Positions 48,440-58,958 of a stretch of DNA of 64,000 bases are shown in pieces. The stretch comes from Hofstenia miamia (taxonomy: Eukaryota; Xenacoelomorpha; Acoela), in assembly GCA_004352715.1 (NCBI GenBank), contig SCFE01000033.1, forward strand, positions 2,051,844 through 2,115,843. Direction: 5' to 3'. A program made the position numbers and the translations under genes. Below the pieces are notes generated by a model that ran no database searches, had not been told where the DNA came from, and saw only the letters and a program-made list of their open reading frames with translations. The first letter of the stretch is position 1, and each line of letters opens with the position of its first letter.

Positions 48440-51400
48440 TTAATTCTGCGGCAGTAGGTGCAGAGTAGGACCTGAGACTATACGTTGAGTGGCCATAACC
48501 ATTTCCATTGCTAATTGGCCTTCCCATTGTTCTAATTCAGCGTACTGTGGCTCACGGGAAAGTTGCATTAAGACCTCTCTCTGTGTCACAACTTCATCTT
48601 TTAGCTTAAAGTAGTGGATCGTAGGCAATCGATTGCTGATGGGACAGTTCTTTCTTAGATTATTCAAACGACAAGTAAATGTATCATAAAATCTTTCATA
48701 AAGGCGGAGTCCTTTCAATGCGACCATCAAAGTCATTAATGCATCTGTATCGGACGTGTGCGCATCCTCAGAATGAATATTGGAATTCGGGTAAAAGTGT
48801 TTGAACACATCCCTTAATGATCCCATACAGGTGGCATGGTCCATGAATAAAGAGCAGAACTCCTGTATTGACTTAAGGTCATCTCATCAGGATCAGAAAC
48901 ATTGGCTCAGAGCATGGTTATTATTTCGATCCTCTTTGTTACATCATAATATCTTGTGGTTGTTTCTACACATCAGATCTCCCGCGGCTTGAAATAGAAT
49001 TAGTACCCAGGAGTTGGTAACTTGTAATGTCTCATGTACCTTCCTTAGTTGCTTGTTAATCACAGTCCCTTTGTTAAAGATATCACAAATTGTCAGCTTT
49101 CCATCAATAAAGATTCTTTCTTTGTTATCACCAGCAAGTAATTTTTCACGCACCACTTTGTATTCATCAGATTTCATTAATCTATTCGCCTCAGCAGAAG
49201 TACTCACATAATTCAATCTATCAGGGAAATGGGCTGACACTTTCTTCTTATTTTCCTTCACTTGCCATTTTGGTTGAATAAGGGGAGTCTCAACACATGG
49301 AGGCGGAATGCATAATAAGTTTTCTTTCCTAATATTGTACTCCAAGTCTGCGAAAGAACACTTGTTTTGTAAGCTCGCGGTTCCAATCATAACAGGATAA
49401 TTAATCTGCGCATGCTTAATCGTATCCCAGAATCGATTTCTTAAACCATGTGTACGCAATTCTTCAATTTGTTTGCTGGAAATCTTCACTCGAGCAGTCG
49501 TGCATTCTACGTCCAGAGCTACTTGTCGCCCTGGAGATTGTAGAATGACTAGTTCCTCTTTCGAAAACATTTCAGTTAAACACCACTTCATCATCCCCAG
49601 CACGTCTTTTTCATTGTTTTCTACCAATAATCTCTTTTGAGTCGACAACTCTTTATCAAAATCAGAAGGGTCATGCTCTAGCATAAGAATCCGCTCATTT
49701 TCTGTAATTGACCATTGAGGAGTAGGCTGAGGTGATCCACCAAATTTCTCTAAGTTAGCTTTCTCTATTAGGTCACGGATGTGTGGAGATAATTGAACTG
49801 AAGATGTGGCTAGTAACTCCTCTTCTCTATAGAACTGTTTGGGAGTCTTCATAACCTGTTCGAAGATAGTAATAGGGATTATTTTCCCTTCTTTCTCAAC
49901 TTGTCTGGCGGACTCTGCGAACTTTCCATAGCCACATTCTGGGTAAGAAATCCTGTGTGCATCAAAGAATTTCTCATTCTTCTCTATCACCCCACGTGTT
50001 CTTATCAACTCCAGAAAGGTTTGCGTTGAACTGGGTTGTTGATCAATTAATTTCTTGGTACTTAACGGGGCATTTTCCGAGGAAAAAATTGCAAACTTCG
50101 TTTCAGAAGTAGCGCCCCACATGTACTTTTTCATGGTTTCTGAAAAAATATTTATGTCCGACGGACAAATTCCCAGCCGATTGCTAATCAATATGATGGA
50201 CATTTTTCCTGTTATACTACTCGCCCCCACCAGTTGGGCATAATATTTTTCATAATGATCCATAGCCCTTTTGGTTTTGCAGGGAGAAGATGGTGGTGTA
50301 CATTTATGTAATAACCAATTCTTCACTTTCCACACAAGAGGACAGACTGCTATCTCATGATCTGCTGTTTTGGACATAGATTTTCATTTATTTTGATTGA
50401 TAGGTAAACATAATTGTGGATCTCTAGTTAGATAGATGGAAATAATCCATATGGCACCTCTCGCATAAATATCCGGCACTCTATCTTTGGAAAACAAAAA
50501 CGACTTGAAGTTTTTCCGATCTTGCATATCGTAGGAGAACTTAATTTCACGAAGTAACCTCTCAACAGAGGGATGGTATTGGGAACTAGGGCTTTTTATA
50601 TGTAGATTGGGCCAATTGGACTCAGGGTTTTTAGTAGCTTTCATATCAGACCATATCACTTGGATCTCCTGTAGTGTATCAACACTTTGCGCAAATGTGA
50701 AACTGACTCTTAGATCCGTTACAGTGTATATGGAGGGAATGTTTAATACTTAGAGNAAGAGTTTTGTGTCCACTGCTAGTCTGTGTGAGGGAATTTTTTC
50801 ACATAACATTAAATCTGTAAATAATAGTTTAGTCACTGATTGCATGTGAGCGTGTTGCATCGATATTTGAGAATAGGCAGAGCGATAAAGAATAATAAAA
50901 TTCTCCATTCTGTAGTGAAGGCTCTCTATTACGTCAGGGATACTGTCTTTGTGTTCTTCTCGGAGAATTATTACAAGCTGTATTCTTTCGACTTTTGCTA
51001 TCCTATATGCAATCTCAATTTGCTCCATTATGTTGTCATCCTGCATCTCATGAATACGTAAGAAATAGATTACAAGAAGGTTTGGGAAATCTATATTCAC
51101 ACACTCAAAGCTTCGAATTATGCTACCATTATTTAGAAACTTGCATAAATTATAGATGGAGAAGTCTTCATCAAAAGAAGTATGGACTATTCTGCGCCAA
51201 TATGAACGGGTAATACCTTCAAGCATGCTGGAATCATAGCATATTATGCATATTATGGAATTTATTTGTGGACGTCTTTCTGCGTCGATTATAAAAGGTA
51301 TCATATCAATAGAATAACTTAGCTGTTTGTCATTATATGTCCATCACAATTGATTCTGTGTCTCTTCCGAAATATTGTCTTGGACATAATGTACTGCTCT

Positions 51401-51451
51401 ACGTGTAGCTGCGAAATAGGGGTGGAGGGTTTCTTCACCAACTTTTGACAT
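48440..51451 (-). pseudogene. third ORF, copy A: DEDDh exonuclease-like C-terminus, unknown N-terminal region
   Basis: The likely start is the ATG at 51451, 10 nt after the stop of the preceding frame. About 1000 codons run to 48440 with three in-frame TGA codons (51346-51344, 50386-50384, 48909-48907) and frame changes near the n at 50756 and near 48.85-48.95 kb. Exonuclease landmarks are Exo I VALDVECTT (Asp at 49513), Exo II ILFQAAGDLM (Asp at 48979), and Exo III AHTSDTDALMTLM (His at 48760, Asp at 48745; H-x4-D). Conserved N-terminal blocks shared with copies B and C include NRLGICPSDINIF, KKYMWGATS and ARGAIWIISIYLT. DnaQ-fold activity (3'-5' nucleic-acid exonuclease) is inferred from motifs only. 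The N-terminal two thirds match no family I know. Confidence 0.72.
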
Positions 51452-51460
51452 CCTTTTCTT

Positions 51461-52434
51461 TTATTCTTCTGTCTTCTTTGATCGGACTGTTGAAGTAATG
51501 GAAGTATCAGAGGTCGAGGGGGCTATCGAATCACTCTTAGGGGATATATTTACACTTTGTATTGCACTAAAAGGGTTACGTAAATTTTTAGTTTTTACAG
51601 TTTGTGAAGTTGTTTGTGCCAGCTCTGCTCGCGTGTGTGGAGGTACGTGTCCCCCCACGGAGTAGCGAGATGAGGACAGTGTCGATGCTGTCTCCTCTCC
51701 TAAGTGTGGAGCTACGTGTTGCCCACACGGAATAGGACTCTCCTCAGCACCTTTATGTTGTCCTCATTTGTTTCTGTGTGCCTCATCAAGCCTAGATGAG
51801 GAGGTACCATCATGACTAACCTCCATCTTTTGTCTCACTCGGCGGCAATGGGGCGGAGGAGCTGGCAACTCGCGTTTCTTCCCTATTGGTATCATTCCTA
51901 AACATATCTATTAAGTTAAGGTCCCAAATATTGGGATCGTAAGTTTGATTATCTCTGGCACGCCTTGAAGGCAACACTCGTGAACCACAATTATCTACTA
52001 TTTCATGTTCAAAATCGGTATNCCTAAGTGTGGAGCTACGTGTTGCCCACACGGAATAGGACTCTCCTCAGCACCTTTGTGTTGTTCTTGTTTGTTTCTA
52101 CATGCCTCATCAAGCCTCAATGAGGAGGTACCATCATGACTAAGCTCCATCTTTCGTCTCACTTGGTGGTGATGGGGCGGAGGAGCTGGTGACTCACTAT
52201 TAGGTTAAGGTCCCAAATATTGGGATCGTAAGTTTGATTATCTCTGGCACGCCTTGAAGGCAACACTCGTGAACCACAATTATCTACTATTTCATGTTCA
52301 AAATCGGTATCATCAAAATCTTCTTCAGCAAATTCTGTTAAATTATCATAAGTTGCATATTCATCAATACCGTTATCAATTAAGGTGTATTAGTTATTGT
52401 CATCAATGATGACATTCTCAATGTCTTTAATTGC
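51461..52434 (-). other. Ser/Pro-rich intergenic frames between integrase and third ORF
   Basis: Broken minus-strand frames encode low-complexity, polar text (SSSAPLPPSETKD, then TSDTSITSTVRSKKTEE) and an acidic part just after the integrase module. It could be a separate small ORF or an N-terminal extension of the third ORF. A duplication with a single n (51699-52021 repeated at 52023-~52330) muddles the reading. Confidence 0.4.
51699..52330. repeat. ~320-bp duplication across a single n (probable assembly artefact)
   Basis: CCTAAGTGTGGAGCTACGTG at 51699 recurs at 52023 immediately after the n at 52022, and similarity continues to about 52330. The second copy lacks about 55 bp. The pattern is the same as at 46624. 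Confidence 0.75.
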
Positions 52435-53345
52435 TCATTTTAATCTCTGAAAATGTACGGTTCTCCCATTACTAAGTGTATATGTGTTGTGGTCGAGCAC
52501 TTTCTCTACAGTAAATGGTCCTTGCCAATTATTGGCTAATTTCCTGACTTGATTGTGATCAGTTGTAACACGAGGCAAATATGTGAGATTTGCCATATAA
52601 TTTTTTATTGAACGTTTTCTTCTGTCTTATACAAAATTGACTGGTATTATGAGAAATGGTTAAGTGAATCTCCTGCATATCACGTAACAACTGATTAACA
52701 TATCTTTCTAAGGTAATTTCTGAGTAGTTAGGGTACATCATCGATAAAGAAGTTAAGGCTTCATGCCCGAACATAGATTTCAAGGGACTTATCCCGGTGG
52801 TCGAATGAACTGATGTATTATAAAAAAATTCGATACACTCTATTACCCATCGCCAATTTTTTCCTGCTGCTCGTGATACCGTCACCCTAATTAATTTTAT
52901 TAGAGTTCTATTTAGTTGCTCCACTAAGCCATTTGCTTGAGGGTGGTAAGCAGTAGTAAAATCATGTAGTATTTCTAATTCAGACATAAGGGTTTTCATC
53001 AAATTGCTTTCAAATTGCGGGCCATGATCCGAGACAAGACGAGACATAGGGCCATACTTTAAAATCCACTCCTTTACTATTTTATCAGCTACCTTTTCAG
53101 CGAGTGTGCTATCCATGGGGATTATTCGGGCATACTTAGTGAAATGATCGACTAGCACTAACAGATACTGAAATCCATCGCTATCATGAGACAATTGCTC
53201 CAGGTCAATATGCACAATTTCATTGGGGCTTAATGCAGCACAACATTCCAATTTGGCCCGTTGCTCTGGAAAATGAGCGGAATTATTTAACAGACACTTC
53301 TTAAATTTGTTGATTACATCTTGAACTGTTGATCTAATTCCGCTA
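52435..53345 (-). pseudogene. Ty3/gypsy integrase core and GPY/F module (5' part in gap)
   Basis: It inserts the element's cDNA into host DNA. Of the 261 visible residues, the catalytic triad is intact: Asp47 (IVHIDLEQ, codon at 53206), Asp106 (LVSDHGPQF, 53029) and Glu142 (NGLVEQLNR, 52921), with exactly 35 residues between the last two (DD35E). The zinc finger is partly lost upstream, where the second Cys is missing. Near 52590 a frameshift leads to a GPY/F-type module containing LANNWQGPFTVEKVLD and ending in TGA at 52435. The family is clearly metazoan Ty3/gypsy. The rest of pol is hidden by the gap. Confidence 0.88.
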
Positions 53346-54345
53346 NNNNNNNNNNNNNNNNNNNNNNNNNNNNNNNNNNNNNNNNNNNNNNNNNNNNNNN
53401 NNNNNNNNNNNNNNNNNNNNNNNNNNNNNNNNNNNNNNNNNNNNNNNNNNNNNNNNNNNNNNNNNNNNNNNNNNNNNNNNNNNNNNNNNNNNNNNNNNNN
53501 NNNNNNNNNNNNNNNNNNNNNNNNNNNNNNNNNNNNNNNNNNNNNNNNNNNNNNNNNNNNNNNNNNNNNNNNNNNNNNNNNNNNNNNNNNNNNNNNNNNN
53601 NNNNNNNNNNNNNNNNNNNNNNNNNNNNNNNNNNNNNNNNNNNNNNNNNNNNNNNNNNNNNNNNNNNNNNNNNNNNNNNNNNNNNNNNNNNNNNNNNNNN
53701 NNNNNNNNNNNNNNNNNNNNNNNNNNNNNNNNNNNNNNNNNNNNNNNNNNNNNNNNNNNNNNNNNNNNNNNNNNNNNNNNNNNNNNNNNNNNNNNNNNNN
53801 NNNNNNNNNNNNNNNNNNNNNNNNNNNNNNNNNNNNNNNNNNNNNNNNNNNNNNNNNNNNNNNNNNNNNNNNNNNNNNNNNNNNNNNNNNNNNNNNNNNN
53901 NNNNNNNNNNNNNNNNNNNNNNNNNNNNNNNNNNNNNNNNNNNNNNNNNNNNNNNNNNNNNNNNNNNNNNNNNNNNNNNNNNNNNNNNNNNNNNNNNNNN
54001 NNNNNNNNNNNNNNNNNNNNNNNNNNNNNNNNNNNNNNNNNNNNNNNNNNNNNNNNNNNNNNNNNNNNNNNNNNNNNNNNNNNNNNNNNNNNNNNNNNNN
54101 NNNNNNNNNNNNNNNNNNNNNNNNNNNNNNNNNNNNNNNNNNNNNNNNNNNNNNNNNNNNNNNNNNNNNNNNNNNNNNNNNNNNNNNNNNNNNNNNNNNN
54201 NNNNNNNNNNNNNNNNNNNNNNNNNNNNNNNNNNNNNNNNNNNNNNNNNNNNNNNNNNNNNNNNNNNNNNNNNNNNNNNNNNNNNNNNNNNNNNNNNNNN
54301 NNNNNNNNNNNNNNNNNNNNNNNNNNNNNNNNNNNNNNNNNNNNN
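53346..54345. other. assembly gap (1000 N)
   Basis: It is exactly 1000 N, so the true length is unknown. It separates the integrase (minus) from an LTR in plus orientation, so the join may not reflect real adjacency. Confidence 0.98.
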
Positions 54346-54921
54346 TGTGGCCGTATTGATTGTTCACATGTATTTCAGGTCAGCATGTACCTATTTATAT
54401 GTAAGGATATTATATGTAAGAACTCATAATAAGCTATTGCATCCCGGTTGCGAGATCTATTTATTAAACAACCTCATCGATAACAAGAACAATCAATACA
54501 CTAAATTAATAAGGTATAGAGCATTATCACTATTGCCATTACACACACACTTCCATTACACTGAGTCATCCGAATTGTGGTTGGTGTCTCTATTGATGTG
54601 TCGGCTTCATATGGAAATACTCGTTATAGCATAGTTATTCAATTCCTCTTTTGTGCTTTGTTGCAGGTCGGGTAGCGTACCCTGTACTTTGTACACTCTG
54701 TCTCGTGTCTTGGATCTAAAACAATAGTCGTTAGTTTCGTATCAGTATTAGTTGATGAGATAATAAATTAATCATATAACGGCTAAAGCAATAGAACAGA
54801 AAGAAGAGAGATGGAGAATGGAGTCTGTCACCTACCATACTTTCAGAGGAGGAAATAAATGTTGTAGCAGCTCCTAAATTAAGCTAATAATTAATAGTAT
54901 GAAGGTTGGCAAGATTCTACA
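54346..54921 (+). repeat. 5' LTR of family B (3' part)
   Basis: It matches the minus-strand LTR at 57644-58941 over its whole visible length, including CCCTGTACTTTGTAC, CTCGTGTCTTGGATCTAAA and the end GGTTGGCAAGATTCTACA. The terminal CA is followed at once by a primer binding site, which fixes this as a 5' LTR in plus orientation. The upstream half lies in the gap. Confidence 0.82.
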
Positions 54922-54937
54922 TGGCGACCGTGACAGG
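54922..54937 (+). promoter_or_regulatory. primer binding site, tRNA-Arg type
   Basis: TGGCGACCGTGACAGG begins directly after the LTR. It is complementary to the 3' end of an arthropod-type tRNA-Arg including CCA (from general knowledge of that tRNA), as used by 412/mdg1-like elements. It primes minus-strand DNA synthesis. Confidence 0.75.
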
Positions 54938-55159
54938 CGCTTGACAGCGCAAAGGAAGATTCAGGAGAAGAGTTGTTCTTTTTGAATCACCTGAATTGGA
55001 GGAAAATTGAAAAGGATTGGAAAACTGGAATTAGTGGAAACTAACAATGATACCTAGCTAGAAAAGGAAGAAACAACGAACACTTGACACTTTACCAGAG
55101 CTTCTAATTAATGGGAAAAGTGAACAACCAGAAGAATACCCCAAGCTGAAGAAGGAAAA

Positions 55160-55342
55160 ATGGTTAACTCGAAAAGGAAACCAAAAACTAAAGCTAGAAC
55201 CCAGAAAACTCCTCAGATGAGGAACACACCCGAAAACCCAAACGTAAATGTGTCCCTAGCTGAAAGTGAACAGTTCACAACTGAGCAAATACTTCAACCG
55301 GTAGAGTTGACTAATGAGCTTACTGTAACATCCTCCACCTAG
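55160..55342 (+). CDS. putative gag N-terminus or leader ORF (truncated by stop and gap)
   Basis: An ATG about 220 nt after the primer site opens 60 codons rich in Lys, Thr, Pro and Glu (KRKPKTKARTQK, later ESEQFTTEQILQPVEL), ending in a TAG. In position it should be the start of gag, whose product packages the RNA. The composition is disordered and no capsid or zinc-knuckle motif is visible before the gap at 55439. The stop suggests decay. Confidence 0.35.
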   Translation: MVNSKRKPKTKARTQKTPQMRNTPENPNVNVSLAESEQFTTEQILQPVELTNELTVTSST

Positions 55343-55438
55343 CTTGTTACGCCGTGTCTAACTACTGATAATGAGTACTCTGTAAATTGCGGGTGAGGTG
55401 TTACCAAGTTGTTGAACCATCAGACCTTTCTCTCTTAT

Positions 55439-56438
55439 NNNNNNNNNNNNNNNNNNNNNNNNNNNNNNNNNNNNNNNNNNNNNNNNNNNNNNNNNNNNNN
55501 NNNNNNNNNNNNNNNNNNNNNNNNNNNNNNNNNNNNNNNNNNNNNNNNNNNNNNNNNNNNNNNNNNNNNNNNNNNNNNNNNNNNNNNNNNNNNNNNNNNN
55601 NNNNNNNNNNNNNNNNNNNNNNNNNNNNNNNNNNNNNNNNNNNNNNNNNNNNNNNNNNNNNNNNNNNNNNNNNNNNNNNNNNNNNNNNNNNNNNNNNNNN
55701 NNNNNNNNNNNNNNNNNNNNNNNNNNNNNNNNNNNNNNNNNNNNNNNNNNNNNNNNNNNNNNNNNNNNNNNNNNNNNNNNNNNNNNNNNNNNNNNNNNNN
55801 NNNNNNNNNNNNNNNNNNNNNNNNNNNNNNNNNNNNNNNNNNNNNNNNNNNNNNNNNNNNNNNNNNNNNNNNNNNNNNNNNNNNNNNNNNNNNNNNNNNN
55901 NNNNNNNNNNNNNNNNNNNNNNNNNNNNNNNNNNNNNNNNNNNNNNNNNNNNNNNNNNNNNNNNNNNNNNNNNNNNNNNNNNNNNNNNNNNNNNNNNNNN
56001 NNNNNNNNNNNNNNNNNNNNNNNNNNNNNNNNNNNNNNNNNNNNNNNNNNNNNNNNNNNNNNNNNNNNNNNNNNNNNNNNNNNNNNNNNNNNNNNNNNNN
56101 NNNNNNNNNNNNNNNNNNNNNNNNNNNNNNNNNNNNNNNNNNNNNNNNNNNNNNNNNNNNNNNNNNNNNNNNNNNNNNNNNNNNNNNNNNNNNNNNNNNN
56201 NNNNNNNNNNNNNNNNNNNNNNNNNNNNNNNNNNNNNNNNNNNNNNNNNNNNNNNNNNNNNNNNNNNNNNNNNNNNNNNNNNNNNNNNNNNNNNNNNNNN
56301 NNNNNNNNNNNNNNNNNNNNNNNNNNNNNNNNNNNNNNNNNNNNNNNNNNNNNNNNNNNNNNNNNNNNNNNNNNNNNNNNNNNNNNNNNNNNNNNNNNNN
56401 NNNNNNNNNNNNNNNNNNNNNNNNNNNNNNNNNNNNNN
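55439..56438. other. assembly gap (1000 N)
   Basis: It is exactly 1000 N. It links a plus-oriented element start to a minus-oriented LTR fragment, so order and orientation across it are uncertain. Confidence 0.98.
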
Positions 56439-56642
56439 TCAACTAGTACTGACGCAAAACTAACGACTATTGTTTTAGATCCAAGACACGAGACAGAGTG
56501 TACAAAGTACAGGGTACGCTACCCGACCTGCAACAAAGCACAAAAGAGGAATTGAAGAACTACGCTATAACGAGTATTTCCATACAAAGCCAACACATCA
56601 ATAGAGACACCAACCACAATTCAGATGACTCAGTGTAATGGA
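56439..56642 (-). repeat. LTR fragment, family B, minus orientation
   Basis: It matches about 57811-58015 of the complete family B LTR in the same orientation (GATCCAAGACACGAGACAGA, AGTACAGGGTAYGCT, then CAATAGAGACACCAACCACA). It stops at a single n (56643), beyond which the sequence is unrelated, so it looks like a contig end. Confidence 0.8.
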
Positions 56643-56643
56643 N

Positions 56644-57047
56644 TAGTTTGGACCATGATTTGTTGGTCTTGGGTCTCTACATCTCTGTATACACTCAATT
56701 GTAAGCTTTGTAGCCAGCTTAATCAACTGCTGTTATAAATAACTAATTGATGAAATTTTTAATGCTTTGAATAAATGTATGAGTGTAATTGTTTAATATA
56801 TTTAATGTACTCTAAAAAATTCACTTAACCCAAAATTTGGAAAGTGTCAAATATTTGGCAAATTCTTGAAAAGTTTGCACACTATTTAGAAAATTTGCAA
56901 AATATTTGGCAAATATTTGGAAAGCTTGCATAAAATTTGGAAAATTTGCCAAATATTTGCCAAATATTTGGAATCGATTTGCAAATCCTTTCCAAATATT
57001 TGGAAAAATTTGGCAATTTTTTGCCAAATTTATTTATTAGGGAGCTA
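56644..57047. repeat. unique spacer followed by degenerate CAAATATTTGG repeats
   Basis: From about 56826 to 57030 the words AAATATTTGG, TTTGGCAAAT and AAAATTTGC recur every 13-15 bp, forming a degenerate, partly palindromic array. The 68-codon minus-strand ORF through it (repeated ANF/QIF units) is a by-product. Confidence 0.6.
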
Positions 57048-57050
57048 TTA

Positions 57051-57472
57051 AGGTGGGTTTACAGTTTATCAATGAATTATACAATTCTCAATAAATTAGA
57101 ATATATTGTTTATTGATACATTCTTTACAGCTTCTCAATTGAACTTGTTCATAACACTTTTATTTGTTATTGATACATAGTTTACAATTGATTCAATGTT
57201 TACACTAGTGTAATGACTTTTAATTAAGAAAGAATGAAAGACGAAATATCAAAAGTGTTTTGATCACGTCTTTCATCTCAATTGCGGAAATATGATCGTC
57301 TTTCAAGTGTTTACTGCAGTATTAGCGCAATTGATAAGCTCAATATGCATTATTTTGATTTCTTTAGATTTATGAATTGATCATCCTTCACAGCTGTTTA
57401 CAGCTGAATTTGTGTTAATTGAGCAATCATTTGCGAAACATTACATTTCATTGATGAGCTGTAAACACACCT
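57051..57472. mobile_element. 422-bp MITE, TTA target duplication (PIF/Harbinger-like)
   Basis: The left terminus AGGTGGGTTTACAGTTTATC and the complement of the right terminus AGGTGTGTTTACAGCTCATC form imperfect inverted repeats that extend about 30 bp to ATCAATGAA. The trinucleotide TTA flanks both ends (57048-57050, 57473-57475), matching the TWA preference of PIF/Harbinger. The interior has further inverted GTTTAC words and no ORF. Confidence 0.75.
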
Positions 57473-57643
57473 TTAGTTCATTTAATTTCAAATAATATTT
57501 TACTTTCACTGAACTACTTCCCCCTTGTAAATACATTTAATTAAATTTCATGTTATGCGCAAATTTCAAAAACCAAAGAAAGCCTTCTACCAAACTTAAA
57601 AGACCAAAAATTTTAGACAGATTATCTATATGATATTAAATAG

Positions 57644-58941
57644 TGTAGAATCTCGCCAACCTTCATACTACTAATTATCAGATTAATTTAGGAGCTGCTA
57701 TGACAATTATTTCCTCCTCTAATAGTATGGTAGGTGACAGACTCCATTCTCCATCTCTCTTCTTTCTGTTCTTTTAGTTAGCCGTTACATACTTATCTTA
57801 TTATCTGATCAACTGCTATTGATACAAAACTAACGACCGATAGTTTAGATCCAAGACACGAGACAGAGGGTACAAAGTACAGGGTATGCTTACCTGACCT
57901 GCAAAAAAGCACAAAGGAGGAATTGAAGAGTTACGCTATAACGAGTATTTCCATGCAATACTGGCACATCAATAGAGACACCAACCACAAATTAGAAGAC
58001 TCAGTGTAATGGAATAGTGTGCATGAATATAATGGTGATACTGTGTGATACCTTACGAATTTATTATATTGATTGTTCTTGTTATCGATTAGTTTGTCTA
58101 ATAAAGGAATCTCACAACTGTGATGCATTAGCTTGTTATGAGTTCATACATATAATAACCTTACATATAAATAATTACATGCTAGCCTAGAGTACATGCG
58201 AACAATCAATATGGTCACAGGGAAATCAATGAATTGACAGTCCGTCAGTCTACTAGGAATCATATGTAATAAACAACATCCAATATAATACAAACAGATC
58301 TTGTGATTTCCTAGATTTCCTGATGTAAACAGATGTAATAACATAATGTAATAAAAGTTGTAATATGAACAAAGAACGATAGGAAAGCTAATACAAGTAA
58401 AAGCCCCTATTCCTACACCTAACCTAAGAGCCTCTCAGGTAAGCACCGGCTATACACTTCACCCGTTAACTGGATCCGTGAACCACCGTCTTGAATACCT
58501 GAGAGCTCGAACGTTTAGCTTTCCATTGTATTAAGTAAAATAACCTGATACAAAAACGCAAAGTAAATCCAGTAAATTAGATTCATCAACAAAATGATTG
58601 ACTACACACTTTTTATAGTAAAAGAATTAACAACAATCAAATATTTAACCAGTACCTGTTAATTCTGCTAATTCCACTTGTTTACAATTCCGAATGTTTG
58701 AATTTCTGTTCGTCTGCCAATTATGCAATTCTGACTTAATTAGCAGTAGCGATCTAGTCTAGTGCCATTTTGCCAAATTAATTAATATCAAAAAATTACT
58801 GCACTATAAATTTACAAAAATAACTAATTAATCTTATGCATATGTTTTTACAATTAATATTTTATTTTAATATTCAGTCTTGGTTTCTTCTTTCTTTTTT
58901 CTCAATTTGACCACATATGCTAAAATTACGATTATGTTACA
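57644..58941 (-). repeat. 3' LTR, family B, 1298 bp
   Basis: On the minus strand it begins TGTAACATAATCG at 58941, right after a polypurine tract, and ends GAGATTCTACA at 57644. Its 3' half matches 54346-54921. Together with copy B of the third ORF directly upstream, this shows that the ORF belongs to a family B element. Confidence 0.85.
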
Positions 58942-58951
58942 CTCCCCCTCC
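58942..58951 (-). promoter_or_regulatory. polypurine tract of element B
   Basis: Minus-strand GGAGGGGGAG directly abuts the LTR start TGTAAC. It lies 7 nt downstream of the third ORF stop, the same spacing as in element A. Confidence 0.85.
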
Positions 58952-58958
58952 AGCACAG

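Larger units (their letters stand above)
45637..53345 (-). mobile_element. Ty3/gypsy LTR retroelement A with exonuclease-like third ORF
   Basis: Reading on the minus strand, the order is integrase and GPY/F module (53345-52435), a Ser/Pro-rich intergenic part (52434-51461), the large third ORF (51451-48440), a polypurine tract (48431-48421) and the 3' LTR (48420-45637). Gag, protease and RT lie in or beyond the gap at 53346. All reading frames carry damage, so this copy is inactive. The third ORF sits where env lies in errantivirus-like elements, but it does not resemble a glycoprotein: no signal peptide or C-terminal anchor is visible. Confidence 0.8.

Noticed and set aside
48440-51451. Third ORF as a retroviral-type envelope gene
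   Set aside because: There is no signal peptide, furin site, fusion peptide or C-terminal membrane anchor; the motifs fit a soluble nuclease.
55387-56463. Long open frames across N runs (also at 18198-19265, 52559-54367, 61691-62599)
   Set aside because: The N run has no stops by default; only the non-N parts were considered.
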